A DNA stretch of 64,000 nucleotides, from the NCBI RefSeq assembly GCF_009834225.1, contig NZ_CP047176.1, forward strand, positions 1,612,001 through 1,676,000. The letters run 5' to 3'. The notes below the pieces were generated by a model. That model worked only from the letters and a program-made list of their open reading frames with translations. It had not been told where the DNA came from and ran no database searches. Positions 24,284 to 33,852 of the stretch are shown here, piece after piece. The translations under genes and the position numbers were made by a program. Source of the stretch: Rathayibacter sp. VKM Ac-2759 (GTDB taxonomy: Bacteria; Actinomycetota; Actinomycetes; Actinomycetales; Microbacteriaceae). Position 1 is the first letter of the stretch. Each line of letters starts with the position of its first letter.

Positions 24284-25690
24284 ATGACACCGACTCTCCC
24301 CACCCTCCTCCGCGCCGCCGGCGAGACAGAGGCCACGACCACCGCGCCCCAGGGGCAGCTCATCGCCGCCGCGATCCTGGGCATCGCCGTGATCGTCGTG
24401 CTGATCACCTGGCTCAAGCTGCACCCGTTCGTCTCGCTGCTGATCGGCGCGCTGACCACCGGCCTCGTCGCCGCCATGCCCGCCGCCGACGCGGTGGCGA
24501 GCTTCGCCCTCGGCTTCGGCAACACGATGGGCGGCGTCGGCATCCTGATCGGCCTCGGCGCCATGTACGGCAAGCTGCTCGCCGACTCCGGCGGCGCCGA
24601 CCGCATCGTCGACACCCTGATCGCCCGCTCCAGCACTCGGGCGCTGCCCTGGATGATGGGCTTCGTCGGCGCGCTGATCGGCCTGCCGATGTTCTTCGAG
24701 GTCGGCCTCGTCCTCCTCATCCCGGTGGTCATCCTGGTCGCCCGCCGCAGCGGACTCCCGCTCATGAAGATCGCGATCCCGACCCTCGCCGGCCTCTCGG
24801 TCATGCACGGGCTCGTGCCGCCGCACCCCGGTCCGCTCGTCGCGATCGACGCGCTCGGCGCGAACCTCGGCGTGACCCTCGCGTTCGGCGTGCTCGTGGC
24901 CATCCCCACGGTCGTCGTCGCCGGCCCGCTCTTCGGCCGCCTCGCCGCGAAGTGGGCGCCCGTCGAGACTCCGCCGCTCTTCGGCGAGGGCGCGGGCGAC
25001 GCTCGCGAGCACCGCCCCGGCTTCGTCGCTGCCGTCGCGAGCATCCTGCTCCCCGTCGTGCTGATGCTCGGCAAGGCGATCGCGGACATCGCGGCGCCCG
25101 GATCGACCGACGCGTGGAAGTCGCTGCTCGACTTCCTCGGCACCCCGACCATCGCGCTCGGCATCGCCCTGCTGGCCGGCCTCGTCCTCCTCGGCCGCGG
25201 CGGGCGGATGAACCGCGCCGAGCTGCAGACCTCTCTCTCGAGCTCGCTCCCTCCCATCGCCGGCATCCTGCTGATCGTCGGCGCCGGCGGAGGCTTCAAG
25301 CAGGTCCTCGTCGACACCGGCATCGGCAGCGTGGTCGCCCAGCTCGCCGAGGGCAGCGGCGCGTCGGCCCTGCTGCTCGCCTGGCTCGTCGCGGTCGTGA
25401 TCCGCATCGCCACCGGTTCCGCGACCGTCGCCACGGTGACCGCAGCGGGCATCCTCCAGCCGCTCACCGAGACGATGGACGGTCCGATGGTCGCGCTGAT
25501 GGTCCTCGCGATCGGCGCCGGATCGGTGTTCCTCTCGCACGTCAACGACGCCGGCTTCTGGCTCGTCAAGGAGTACCTGGGACTGAGCATCGGCCAGACA
25601 CTGAAGACGTGGACAGTGATGGAGTGCCTCGTGTCGGTGACCGGTCTCGCCGGAGTCCTGATCATCGGCCTGTTCGTGGGAGGCCTCTGA
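24284..25690 (+). CDS. gntP: Gluconate:H+ symporter, GntP family
   Basis: 468 aa, the family length, with about 12-14 membrane segments. Landmarks are GLGAMYGKLLADSGGADRI, GLPMFFEVGLVLLIPVV and VPPHPGPLVAI, all characteristic of GntP permeases, and a late VIRIATGSATVATVTAAG. It imports D-gluconate with protons. It is divergent from a GntR regulator with operators between and is followed, with a 1-bp overlap, by gluconokinase. Confidence 0.93.
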   Translation: MTPTLPTLLRAAGETEATTTAPQGQLIAAAILGIAVIVVLITWLKLHPFVSLLIGALTTGLVAAMPAADAVASFALGFGNTMGGVGILIGLGAMYGKLLADSGGADRIVDTLIARSSTRALPWMMGFVGALIGLPMFFEVGLVLLIPVVILVARRSGLPLMKIAIPTLAGLSVMHGLVPPHPGPLVAIDALGANLGVTLAFGVLVAIPTVVVAGPLFGRLAAKWAPVETPPLFGEGAGDAREHRPGFVAAVASILLPVVLMLGKAIADIAAPGSTDAWKSLLDFLGTPTIALGIALLAGLVLLGRGGRMNRAELQTSLSSSLPPIAGILLIVGAGGGFKQVLVDTGIGSVVAQLAEGSGASALLLAWLVAVVIRIATGSATVATVTAAGILQPLTETMDGPMVALMVLAIGAGSVFLSHVNDAGFWLVKEYLGLSIGQTLKTWTVMECLVSVTGLAGVLIIGLFVGGL

Positions 25691-26208
25691 TGGCGCGGGA
25701 GGGCGCGGGCACCGTCCGCGCGATCGTGGTCATGGGCGTCTCCGGCAGCGGCAAGTCGACGGTCGCCGCCCTCCTCGCGGGCCAGCTGGGCTGGAGCTTC
25801 CTCGAGGGCGACGACCTGCACCCGCAGGCCAATGTCGCCAAGATGGCCGCCGGCACGCCGCTCACCGACGACGATCGCGCGCCGTGGCTCGCCGAGATCG
25901 CCCGCACCGTCGATGAGCGGATCGACGGGGGCGGATCCGTCGTGATCACCTGCTCGGCGCTGCGGCGCCGCTACCGCGACGTGCTCCGCCGGCCCGACCT
26001 GGTCTTCGTGCACCTCGCCGGCTCGCGCGAGGTCGTCGCCTCCCGGCTCGCCTCCCGTCTCGACCACTTCATGCCGACGACGCTGCTCGACTCGCAGTTC
26101 GGTACCCTGGAGCCGCTCGGCGCCGACGAGCGCCACCTCACGGTCGACGTCGGCCGTGCTCCCGAGGAGGAGGTCGCCGAGATCGTCGAGACGCTCGGGC
26201 TGCGCTGA
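25690..26208 (+). CDS. gntK: Gluconokinase
   Basis: 172 aa, typical for the P-loop gluconokinase family: Walker A VMGVSGSGKST, FLEGDDLHPQANVAKM, GTPLTDDDRAPWL (substrate loop), SALRRRYRDVLR and the late DSQFGTLEPL. It phosphorylates D-gluconate to 6-phosphogluconate, feeding the pentose phosphate pathway. The ATG overlaps the stop of the permease gene (TGATG). The stop is 6 bp from the end of the convergent ald gene. Confidence 0.94.
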   Translation: MAREGAGTVRAIVVMGVSGSGKSTVAALLAGQLGWSFLEGDDLHPQANVAKMAAGTPLTDDDRAPWLAEIARTVDERIDGGGSVVITCSALRRRYRDVLRRPDLVFVHLAGSREVVASRLASRLDHFMPTTLLDSQFGTLEPLGADERHLTVDVGRAPEEEVAEIVETLGLR

Positions 26209-26214
26209 TCCTCG

Positions 26215-27330
26215 CTAGGCCAGGAGGTCCTCGAGGGCGGTCGCGGGCAGGCCGAACGCCTCCGCCACGGCGGAGTTGACGACCTGGCCGTCGTGCGTGC
26301 TCAGGCCCTTCGCCAGGGCCGGGTCCGCCGCCAGCGCGGCCTTCCAGCCGCGGTCCGCGAGAGCGACCACGTAGGGGAGGGTCGCGTTGGTCAGCGCCCG
26401 GGTCGAGGTCTCGGGCACCGCGCCGGGCATGTTCGCCACGCAGTAGTAGACGCTGTCGTGCACCGCGAAGACCGGGTCGTCGTGAGTGGTCGGGCGCGAG
26501 CCCTCGAAGCAGCCGCCCTGGTCGATCGCGATGTCCACGAGCACCGAGCCGGCCTTCATCGTCGCGACCATCTCGTCGGTCACGAGCTTCGGCGCCTTCG
26601 CACCGGGGATGAGGACGGAGCCGATCACGAGGTCGGCCTCGGCGATCTGCGCCGCGATCTCGTACGTCGAGGAGGCGCGGGTCTGGATGCGGCCGTCGAA
26701 ACGGTTCTCGAGCTCGCGGAGGCGGGGGAGGGAGAGGTCGACGATCGTGACGTCGGCGCCCATCCCGAGGGCGTTCGCGGCGGCGTGCTCGCCCGCGACG
26801 CCTCCGCCGATCACGACGACCTTCGCCTTGGGGGTGCCGGGCACGCCGCCGAGCAGGGTTCCGCGGCCGCCCGCCGCGCGCATGAGGTGGTACGCGCCGA
26901 CCGTGATCGACAGGCGGCCGGCGACCTCGCTCATCGGCGAGAGCAGCGGGAGCTGGCGGTTCGGCAGCTGGACCGTCTCGTAGGCGATCGCGGTGGTGCC
27001 GGCCGCGAGCAGCGCCTCCGTGCACGGCCGCGACGCGGCGAGATGCAGGTAGGTGAAGAGGATCTGGCCCGAGCGCATCCGCGGGTACTCGGCCTCGATC
27101 GGCTCCTTGACCTTCACGACGAGGTCGGCCTCGGCCCAGACCTCGTCGGCGTCGGCGGCGATCCGCGCGCCGGCTGCAGCGAAGTCCTCGTCCGACAGGC
27201 GGGAGCCCAGGCCCGCGCCCGACTGGACCAGCACCTCGTGCCCGCGGCGGACCAGCTCGTGCACGCCGGCCGGAGTGGCGGCGACGCGGTTCTCGTTGTT
27301 CTTGATCTCGGTGGGGATGCCGATGCGCAT
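26215..27330 (-). CDS. ald: Alanine dehydrogenase
   Basis: 371 aa, the normal length. It begins [17 protein letters not shown] with the substrate-binding Arg, then LVVKVKEPI (Lys), LFTYLHLAA (His96-type residue) and the NAD-binding [14 protein letters not shown]. It interconverts L-alanine and pyruvate plus ammonia with NAD. It supports use of alanine and, in mycobacteria, adaptation to low oxygen. AAGGAG precedes the ATG at 27330. It is divergent from an Lrp/AsnC-type regulator, with three spaced copies of CGCAGGATCG in the control region. Confidence 0.95.
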   Translation of the reverse strand: MRIGIPTEIKNNENRVAATPAGVHELVRRGHEVLVQSGAGLGSRLSDEDFAAAGARIAADADEVWAEADLVVKVKEPIEAEYPRMRSGQILFTYLHLAASRPCTEALLAAGTTAIAYETVQLPNRQLPLLSPMSEVAGRLSITVGAYHLMRAAGGRGTLLGGVPGTPKAKVVVIGGGVAGEHAAANALGMGADVTIVDLSLPRLRELENRFDGRIQTRASSTYEIAAQIAEADLVIGSVLIPGAKAPKLVTDEMVATMKAGSVLVDIAIDQGGCFEGSRPTTHDDPVFAVHDSVYYCVANMPGAVPETSTRALTNATLPYVVALADRGWKAALAADPALAKGLSTHDGQVVNSAVAEAFGLPATALEDLLA

Positions 27331-27373
27331 GACGACTCCTTGTCCTCGCGACCCGCACTGCGGCGGTCGGCGC

Positions 27374-27473
27374 CGATCCTGCGCCGGCACTGCCCCTATC
27401 GTGCGAAGATCGTGTTTCCTGCGCGTGACATTCCGCAGGATCGGTGGATTCGGCGTCCTCTTCCGCAGGATCG
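27374..27473. promoter_or_regulatory. Helically phased AldR-like binding sites
   Basis: CGCAGGATCG occurs at 27434-27443 and 27464-27473 in direct orientation (within the longer TTCCGCAGGATCG at 27431 and 27461) and at 27374-27383 in inverse orientation. The centres are 60 and 30 bp apart. A 30-bp period places sites on one face of DNA, as expected for an oligomeric Lrp/AsnC protein wrapping DNA between ald and its regulator. Confidence 0.75.
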
Positions 27474-27497
27474 ACGAACCGGAGGCGGGAGACGCGC

Positions 27498-27983
27498 ATG
27501 AGAGCGAAGGATCTGCACGACCTCGGCGACCTCGACACCGTCGACCGGGCGCTCGTGCGCCTGCTCCGCGCCGACGCCCGCACGCCCAACAGCCGCCTCG
27601 CCGAGCAGGCGGGCATCGCCCCGTCGACGTGCGTCGCGCGGGTCCGCTCGCTGATCGACCGCGGCATCATCACCGGCTTCACCGCCGAGCTCGACCCGGC
27701 CGCTCTCGGCCTCACGCTGCAGGCCCTGATCAGCGTCGGCATCCGCGTCGGCCAACGGCAGGCGATCACCCGCTTCGCCGACGAGATCCGCGCCCTCCCC
27801 GAGGTGGTGCAGCTGTTCTTCCTGGGCGGATCCGAGGACTTCATCATCCACGTGGCCGTCCGCGACTCGAACGACGTGCGCGACTTCGTGGTGTCGAACC
27901 TCTCGGCGCACCCGGCGGTCGCGTCGACGCGCACGAGCATCGTCTTCGACCATCACCGCAAGGGGCCCGCGGTCCCGGAGTAG
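27498..27983 (+). CDS. Lrp/AsnC-family regulator, probable AldR
   Basis: 161 aa. The N-terminal helix-turn-helix (TVDRALVRLLRADARTPNSR then LAEQAGIAPSTCVARVRSL) and the C-terminal RAM amino-acid-binding domain (ALISVGIRVGQ to VVQLFFLGGSEDFIIHVAV) match feast/famine regulators. Its divergent position to ald matches AldR of mycobacteria, which senses alanine and controls ald. A GGAGGC/GGGAG site precedes the ATG at 27498; the earlier GTG at 27444 overlaps the predicted binding sites and is less likely. Confidence 0.88.
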   Translation: MRAKDLHDLGDLDTVDRALVRLLRADARTPNSRLAEQAGIAPSTCVARVRSLIDRGIITGFTAELDPAALGLTLQALISVGIRVGQRQAITRFADEIRALPEVVQLFFLGGSEDFIIHVAVRDSNDVRDFVVSNLSAHPAVASTRTSIVFDHHRKGPAVPE

Positions 27984-28005
27984 CGGCGCGCACCGCCGGC
28001 TGACT

Positions 28006-28027
28006 GCGGGACGTTCGGCCTGTCCGC
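28006..28027 (+). promoter_or_regulatory. DevR/DosR-like box ahead of the USP-phosphoketolase operon
   Basis: GCGGGACGTTCGGCCTGTCC (28006-28025) resembles the GGGAC-N-TTCGGCCC form of DosR boxes and is a loose palindrome (GCGGGAC...GTCCGC). It lies 61 bp before the start codon. Similar boxes occur at 37301-37369. No DevR or DevS gene is in the window. Confidence 0.5.
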
Positions 28028-28087
28028 CGATCACCGTGCGGGCGACTCTGAGGGGAGCCGGAACCGGCTGCCAGCAAGGGATGCCTG

Positions 28088-29857
28088 ATGAATGCACAGC
28101 TCGTCGTCGGATGGGACGGGTCCGCCTCGGCGCGACGCGCACTCGAGTGGGCCCTGGACCAGAAGGCCGCGTCGCTCCTGCTCGTCGAGGTCGTCGACGG
28201 TCTCGACCGCTTCAGCGGCGACGACCTCAGTGCGGACCCGCGCGCCGACGGAGCCGTCTCCGTCGAGACCGCGGCCGCCGATGGGGAGCGGGCGCACCCG
28301 GGCGCCGTCGTCGACACCCGCGTGCTCGTGGGTCACCCTGTCGAGGAGCTCGCGCGCCTCTCGGGACCCGGCATTCTGCTCGTCGTCGGCGACCGTCGGC
28401 GCAGCCTCCTGCCGATGCGCGGTGGCTGGAGCGTCGGCGCCCGCCTCGCGGCGAAGGCCACCGGACCCGTCGCGATCATCACCGAGGACGCCCCGAGCGA
28501 CGGATCCGGCGTGCTCGTCGGGATCGACGACTCCGACGACGCCCGCGCCGCCCTCGAGTTCGCCGCCGCCTGGGCGGCCCGCACACAGCAGACGCTGCAC
28601 GTGCTGCACGCCTGGCGCACCCCGTACCTCTTCAACGACCGCGTGCCGCAGGAGGTCCTCCTCGAGGAGATCGCGACCGAGCACGCCGAGCTCCTGGCCG
28701 ACGCGGTCGCCGAGGCCCGCGGGCTGCACCCGGAGCTCGCGGTCGAGGGCCACGAGGTCGACGGAGTGGCCGCGCGGTCGCTCCTGGAGGCGGCTGCCGG
28801 TCGGGCGCTGCTCGTGGTCGGCGACGGAGGCGTCTCGCGCCTCGAGCGGATGCTGATCGGCTCCGTCGGTCACGACATCCTGGTGAACCTCGCCGTTCCC
28901 ACCGTGATCATCGGCCGGAAGAGCCGTGCGCCGAAGCCGAAGCCCGCCGCCGCCGCGCCCGTGCCGCCGCCGCGTCCGCCGACGCGGACGATCGTCGCCT
29001 GGGGCGGCGACGAACCGTCGCGGTCCGCGGTCGAGTGGGCGCTGGCCCGCCAGTCCTCCGGCAGCATCGAGGTGGTCATGATCGCCGACGAGTCGGCCGT
29101 GGTCCCCGGTTCGGAGGCCGCCGCGGAGTCGGTCGCCCTCGACGAGCGCGCGGTCGCCCGCATGATCGAGCAGGTCGGGACCGGCGGTGTCGCTCTGCAC
29201 GGCCGCGTCGTGCGCGGCTTCGTGCTGCACACCCTCGCCGGGCTGACGGACCCCGACACCCTCCTGGTCGTCGGCACCGAGGACCGCCGGGGCCCGCGCC
29301 TCCGCTTCGGACTCTCGGTCGGCGCCCACCTGCCGGCTCTCGCCCGCGGTCCGATCGCGATCGTCCCGCAGACCGTCGACACCTCGCTCGTCGGAGTCGC
29401 TGTCGGAGTCGACGGATCGCAGTCGTCGCACGCGGCGGTCGTGGTCGCGGCCGCCGAGGCCGCCCGCCGCGGTGAGACGCTGCACCTCGTGCACGCCTGG
29501 ACCGAGCCGGCCCTCTACGATCGCGCGTTCCTCCTCGACGAGGAGTTCCTCCGCTCGCTCGAGACCGAGCACCGGCGGATCCTCGACGCCGCAGGGCTGA
29601 TCGCCTCGACGAGCGGCTTCGAGGGGAGGATCGAGACGCATCTGGTCGGCGGCGACCCGGTCCGGGCCCTCGTCGAGGTCGGGGCGGCGATGATCGTCAT
29701 CGGCACTCGCGGCCTGACGGGATGGCGGCGCCTCCTGCTCGGCTCCGTCGGTCGCGGCCTCGTTCTGAACCTCGGCGTCCCCCTCATCGTGGTGGCCCAT
29801 CCGGAGGCGGCGCAGCCGATCGCCCGTCCCGCCCGCGATCTGACGGTGACGGCATGA
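28088..29857 (+). CDS. Four-domain universal stress protein
   Basis: 589 aa made of four UspA domains, about 1-132, 138-276, 299-428 and 435-573, with a Lys/Pro/Ala linker ([16 protein letters not shown]) between the second and third. Domains 2 and 4 keep the ATP-binding pattern: [16 protein letters not shown] and [16 protein letters not shown]. Domains 1 and 3 have altered glycines and resemble each other, so the protein looks like a duplicated two-domain USP. USPs bind ATP and act in dormancy and stress, including hypoxia in mycobacteria. The stop overlaps the phosphoketolase start (ATGA), so the two are co-translated. A DevR-like box lies upstream. Confidence 0.92.
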   Translation: MNAQLVVGWDGSASARRALEWALDQKAASLLLVEVVDGLDRFSGDDLSADPRADGAVSVETAAADGERAHPGAVVDTRVLVGHPVEELARLSGPGILLVVGDRRRSLLPMRGGWSVGARLAAKATGPVAIITEDAPSDGSGVLVGIDDSDDARAALEFAAAWAARTQQTLHVLHAWRTPYLFNDRVPQEVLLEEIATEHAELLADAVAEARGLHPELAVEGHEVDGVAARSLLEAAAGRALLVVGDGGVSRLERMLIGSVGHDILVNLAVPTVIIGRKSRAPKPKPAAAAPVPPPRPPTRTIVAWGGDEPSRSAVEWALARQSSGSIEVVMIADESAVVPGSEAAAESVALDERAVARMIEQVGTGGVALHGRVVRGFVLHTLAGLTDPDTLLVVGTEDRRGPRLRFGLSVGAHLPALARGPIAIVPQTVDTSLVGVAVGVDGSQSSHAAVVVAAAEAARRGETLHLVHAWTEPALYDRAFLLDEEFLRSLETEHRRILDAAGLIASTSGFEGRIETHLVGGDPVRALVEVGAAMIVIGTRGLTGWRRLLLGSVGRGLVLNLGVPLIVVAHPEAAQPIARPARDLTVTA

Positions 29858-32355
29858 GCGTCCTCGATCTGCCCGCGGTCGCCTGGCCGGCCCGCCCGCC
29901 CGAGCCGCTCTCCGAGCGCTCGCTCGACGAGCTCGACGCGTGGTGGCGGGCCGCGAACTACCTCTCCCTCGGGCAGATCTACCTGCTCGACAACCCGCTC
30001 CTGCGCGAACCGCTCGCAGCACACCACATCAAGCCGCGCCTCCTCGGGCACTGGGGGACCACTCCGGGACTGAACTTCGTCTACGCCCACCTCAACCGGG
30101 TGATCCGCGAGCGCGACCTCAACGCGATCTTCGTGACGGGACCGGGACACGGCGGTCCGGGGATGGTCGCCAGCACCTACCTCGACGGCACCTACGGCGA
30201 GGTGTACGACGACATCGACCGCAGCGTCGAGGGCCTGCGGAAGCTCTTCCGGCAGTTCTCGTTCCCCGGCGGCATCCCCAGCCACGTCGCTCCCGAGACG
30301 CCCGGATCGATCCACGAGGGCGGCGAGCTCGGCTACTCGCTCTCACATGCCTACGGCGCCGTGTTCGACAACCCCGACCTGCTTGTCGCGGCGGTCGTCG
30401 GAGACGGCGAGGCCGAGACCGGCCCGCTCGCGACGAGCTGGCACTCGAACAAGTTCATCGACCCGCTCCACGACGGAGTCGTCCTGCCGATCCTGCACCT
30501 CAACGGCTACAAGATCGCCAACCCGACCGTCCTCGCCCGGATCCCCGAGCGCGAACTCGAGCAGCTGATGCGCGGCTACGGGCACACGCCCTACCTCGTC
30601 TCCGGAGGCTTCGACGGCGAGGATCCGCGCGCCGTCCACCGCCGACTCGCCGCCGCGATGGACCTGGCGTTGAACCACATCGCCGAGATCAAGGCCGATG
30701 CCCTGTCGGGGCGGCTCGACGGCCGGCCCGCGTGGCCGATGATCATCCTCCGCACCCCGAAGGGCTGGACGTGCCCCGCGGTCATCGACGGCCTGCCCGC
30801 CGAGAACAGCTGGCGCTCGCACCAGGTGCCGCTGGCGAACGTGCGCGAGCGGCCCGATCACCTCGCGGTCCTCGAGCAGTGGATGCGCTCGTACCGGCCC
30901 GAGGAGCTGTTCGACGAGGCGGGTGCTCCCGTGCCCCTGGTCACCGCACTCGCCCCGGTCGGGGCGCGCCGCATGAGCGCCAACCCCGTCGCCAACGGCG
31001 GGCTGCTGCGGAAGCCGCTGCACCTGCCCGACTTCCGCGACTACGCGGTCGACGTGCCCTCGCCCGGAGCGACGACCAGCTCGGCGACGACCGTGCTCGG
31101 CACGTGGCTGCGCGACGTCATCGCCGCCAACCCGCACGACGTCCGCCTGTTCGGGCCGGATGAGACGGCGTCGAACCGGCTGCAGGCCGTCTTCGAGGTC
31201 ACCGACAAGCAGTGGGACGCCGAGGTGCGCGTCGCCGACGCCGACAACCACCTCGCCCGCTCCGGCCGTGTCGTCGAGATGCTGAGCGAGCACCAGTGCC
31301 AGGGCTGGCTCGAGGGCTACCTGCTCACCGGCCGCCACGGGCTGATCAACTCCTACGAGGCGTTCGTCCACATCGTCGACTCGATGGTCAATCAGCACGC
31401 GAAGTGGCTGAAGTCCGCGAAGGAGGTGCCGTGGCGCAGCCCGATCTCCTCGCTCAACTACCTGCTCAGCTCCCACGTCTGGCGGCAGGACCACAACGGA
31501 GCGTCCCATCAGGATCCCGGCTTCATCGACTTCGTCGCGAACAAGAAGGCCGGCATCGTGAGGGTGTACCTGCCGTTCGACGCGAACACGCTGCTCTCCA
31601 CCTACGACCACTGCCTCCGCTCGGTCGACTACGTCAACGTCGTCGTCGCCGGGAAGCAGCCGGAGGCGAACTGGCTCTCGATGCCCGCGGCGATCGAGCA
31701 CTGCACCCGCGGCCTGGGCGTCTTCGACTGGGCCGGCTCGGAGACCGCGGGGGAGGAGCCCGACGTCGTGCTCGCCTGCGCCGGCGACGTGCCCACCCTC
31801 GAGGTCCTCGCCGCCGCGGCTCTGCTGCGGGCCGAGGTTCCGACGCTGAGGGTACGGGTCGTGAACGTGGTGGACCTGATGCGCCTGCAGAGCGAGAGCG
31901 AGCATCCGCACGGGCTGAGCGACGCCGACTACGACGCCGTCTTCACCACCGACAAGCCCGTGATCTTCGCGTACCACGGCTACCCGTGGCTGATCCACCG
32001 GCTCACCTACCGCCGGCACGGTCACGCGAACCTGCATGTGCGCGGCTTCATCGACGAGGGCACGACGACGACTCCGTTCGACATGGTGATGCTGAACGAC
32101 CTCGATCGCTACCGGCTCGTGCTCGACGTGCTCGATCGCGTGCCCGGGCTCGCTGCGCGCGAGGCGGCCTTCCGTCAGCGGATGCAGGACGCGCGCCTCG
32201 AGGCCCGCGCCTACACGCGGGAGCACGGCGAGGACATCCCCGCGGTCGCCCGGTGGAGCTGGACCGGGAGCGGGCCGCAGGGCGCGGCGTACCACCTCGT
32301 CGACGCGCGCTCGCACGAGCACGAGGCAATGGAACGCGCGGCGGCGCTGCAGTGA
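29854..32355 (+). CDS. xfp: Phosphoketolase (xylulose-5-P / fructose-6-P)
   Basis: 833 aa, the usual size. The thiamine-diphosphate enzyme shows [19 protein letters not shown], the phosphoketolase signature [28 protein letters not shown] and the ThDP motif [20 protein letters not shown]. It splits xylulose-5-phosphate (and possibly fructose-6-phosphate) with phosphate into acetyl-phosphate plus a triose or tetrose phosphate. That gives ATP through acetate kinase without glycolytic oxidation, useful under low oxygen. It is coupled by ATGA overlap to the four-domain USP and ends at a small hairpin. No ack or pta gene is adjacent. Confidence 0.95.
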   Translation: MSVLDLPAVAWPARPPEPLSERSLDELDAWWRAANYLSLGQIYLLDNPLLREPLAAHHIKPRLLGHWGTTPGLNFVYAHLNRVIRERDLNAIFVTGPGHGGPGMVASTYLDGTYGEVYDDIDRSVEGLRKLFRQFSFPGGIPSHVAPETPGSIHEGGELGYSLSHAYGAVFDNPDLLVAAVVGDGEAETGPLATSWHSNKFIDPLHDGVVLPILHLNGYKIANPTVLARIPERELEQLMRGYGHTPYLVSGGFDGEDPRAVHRRLAAAMDLALNHIAEIKADALSGRLDGRPAWPMIILRTPKGWTCPAVIDGLPAENSWRSHQVPLANVRERPDHLAVLEQWMRSYRPEELFDEAGAPVPLVTALAPVGARRMSANPVANGGLLRKPLHLPDFRDYAVDVPSPGATTSSATTVLGTWLRDVIAANPHDVRLFGPDETASNRLQAVFEVTDKQWDAEVRVADADNHLARSGRVVEMLSEHQCQGWLEGYLLTGRHGLINSYEAFVHIVDSMVNQHAKWLKSAKEVPWRSPISSLNYLLSSHVWRQDHNGASHQDPGFIDFVANKKAGIVRVYLPFDANTLLSTYDHCLRSVDYVNVVVAGKQPEANWLSMPAAIEHCTRGLGVFDWAGSETAGEEPDVVLACAGDVPTLEVLAAAALLRAEVPTLRVRVVNVVDLMRLQSESEHPHGLSDADYDAVFTTDKPVIFAYHGYPWLIHRLTYRRHGHANLHVRGFIDEGTTTTPFDMVMLNDLDRYRLVLDVLDRVPGLAAREAAFRQRMQDARLEARAYTREHGEDIPAVARWSWTGSGPQGAAYHLVDARSHEHEAMERAAALQ

Positions 32356-32377
32356 CAGGGCACGCTGTCGATCGGCG

Positions 32378-32401
32378 CCTCAGCGGCACGGCTCGCTGAG
32401 G
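32378..32401. terminator. Terminator hairpin between phosphoketolase and HNH genes
   Basis: CCTCAGCG (32378-32385) pairs perfectly with CGCTGAGG (32394-32401) around an 8-nt loop. It lies 23 bp after the phosphoketolase stop and 14 bp before the stop of the convergent HNH gene, so it may work in both directions. Confidence 0.65.
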
Positions 32402-32414
32402 GCGGGCTCGAGCG

Positions 32415-33752
32415 TCAGAGCGGAGGCGGCTCGTCGTCCGCCCGGGGTGACGGGGGCGGCGCGGGCGGTCGTCCGGGGAGCGCGGGTGGTCGGGTGGTGA
32501 CCCGCCGTCCGGTCGGAGTGGTCCACTCGGCGGTCCCGTCGGGGTGCAGGCGGTAGGTCCAGCGGTCGCCGTGGCGCACGTGGTGGTGGGCCGTGCAGAG
32601 GCAGGCCAGGTTCTCGAGGGCCGTCTCGCCTCCGTTCCGCCACTCCACCGTGTGGTCGCTCTCGCTGGTGGAGGCGGGTCGGGTGCAGCCCGGGAAGCGG
32701 CAGGTCTGGTCGCGCAACTGGAGGTGGAGGCGCATCCGGTGCGGGGGCACGCGGTGGGTGCGGCCGACGGAGGCGACGGCACCGGTGTCCGGGTCGGTCA
32801 GGATCCGCGTGAAGGAGGCGCCGACCCCGACGAGTTCTCGAGCGGTGTCGGCGGGGATGCGTCCGTACCCGTCGAGGTGCGCGGGGGCGTCGTCGACCTC
32901 GGAGGCGGTGCTCGCGGCGACGGTCAGCCGCACCTCGGCGCGGACACCCGGCACGAGCGTCGGCGGCGTCTTCGGGCCGTCCCCGGCAGGAGTCGTGCCG
33001 GCGACGTCGCCGTCGCAGAGCAGGTCGGCGAGCGCGTCGGCCCGCAGTTGCGCGAGGGTGCGCGCGTCGCCCGTGCCCTCGGCATCGCCGTCGCGGAGGG
33101 TGCGGGCGATCCGGTCCAGACGGTCGTAGGCGCCCATCGCGGCCGGTGCCGGCAGCAGCGCGCACAGCGTCGCCATCCCGTCGATCTCCGGCGAGACCCA
33201 CACCGCACGGTCCTGCCGAGCGCGCAGGTGCCGCACGGCCAGGGGCTCGTCGTGCAGTTCGTCCCGCATCCGCGCGACCGCTCGCCGCAGCTGGGTCAGG
33301 TTCGATGTCGACGCCGCTTCGACCGCGCGCTCGTCCAGCGCTCCGCGGGCCGCGGCCGGCAGGGTGGCGGCGGCGTCGCAGATCGCCTCGACCGCCTCCC
33401 ACAGCAGCCGCCCCTCCGCGAGCGCCGTGCGGGTGCGGGGAAGGTCCTCGAACAGCAGCCTCGCGAGCTCGAGGTTCCGCTTCACCATCCACTCCGTCAT
33501 GCCCTGACCCACCGCCAGCTCGGCTCGGATCGACCGCCCCACCAGCTCCTGCGAATCCCTGTGCGACGAACGGCCGCCGCGCGCGAACGCCTCCGGGATC
33601 TCCGATGCCACCCGATACGCGAGGTGCAGCGCCGTGGCCCGCGTGAACTGGAGCTGCGCCGACGAGAACCCCGCGCGCGCCGCCAGATCGGTGAGCGACC
33701 CGACCGCGCCGAGCTGCGCCTTCACCGATCCTGTTCCACCCGTTCCGTCCAT
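32415..33752 (-). CDS. DUF222 and HNH endonuclease domain protein
   Basis: 445 aa. The large N-terminal helical DUF222 domain (about 30-330) is followed by an HNH nuclease motif near residues 348-400: CRFPGCTRPASTSESDHTVE and LACLCTAHHHVRHGDRW, with the two zinc-binding Cys pairs and the catalytic His. The C-terminus is proline-rich and disordered. These proteins are abundant and often multi-copy in actinobacteria (13E12-repeat type); the function is not established, and a mobile or homing origin has been suggested. TTCGAT lies 6 nt before the ATG, a weaker leaderless signal. It is downstream of the copper ATPase on the same strand, 100 bp away. Confidence 0.88.
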   Translation of the reverse strand: MDGTGGTGSVKAQLGAVGSLTDLAARAGFSSAQLQFTRATALHLAYRVASEIPEAFARGGRSSHRDSQELVGRSIRAELAVGQGMTEWMVKRNLELARLLFEDLPRTRTALAEGRLLWEAVEAICDAAATLPAAARGALDERAVEAASTSNLTQLRRAVARMRDELHDEPLAVRHLRARQDRAVWVSPEIDGMATLCALLPAPAAMGAYDRLDRIARTLRDGDAEGTGDARTLAQLRADALADLLCDGDVAGTTPAGDGPKTPPTLVPGVRAEVRLTVAASTASEVDDAPAHLDGYGRIPADTARELVGVGASFTRILTDPDTGAVASVGRTHRVPPHRMRLHLQLRDQTCRFPGCTRPASTSESDHTVEWRNGGETALENLACLCTAHHHVRHGDRWTYRLHPDGTAEWTTPTGRRVTTRPPALPGRPPAPPPSPRADDEPPPL

Positions 33753-33852
33753 ACGGGAATCGAAGCAGGGACCCGCGGCAGCCGACCGGCCCCGCGGCCC
33801 GAACCGGACGACTCGACCCCGGGACGCACCTGTGGAGGAGGACCCGCGCCGG

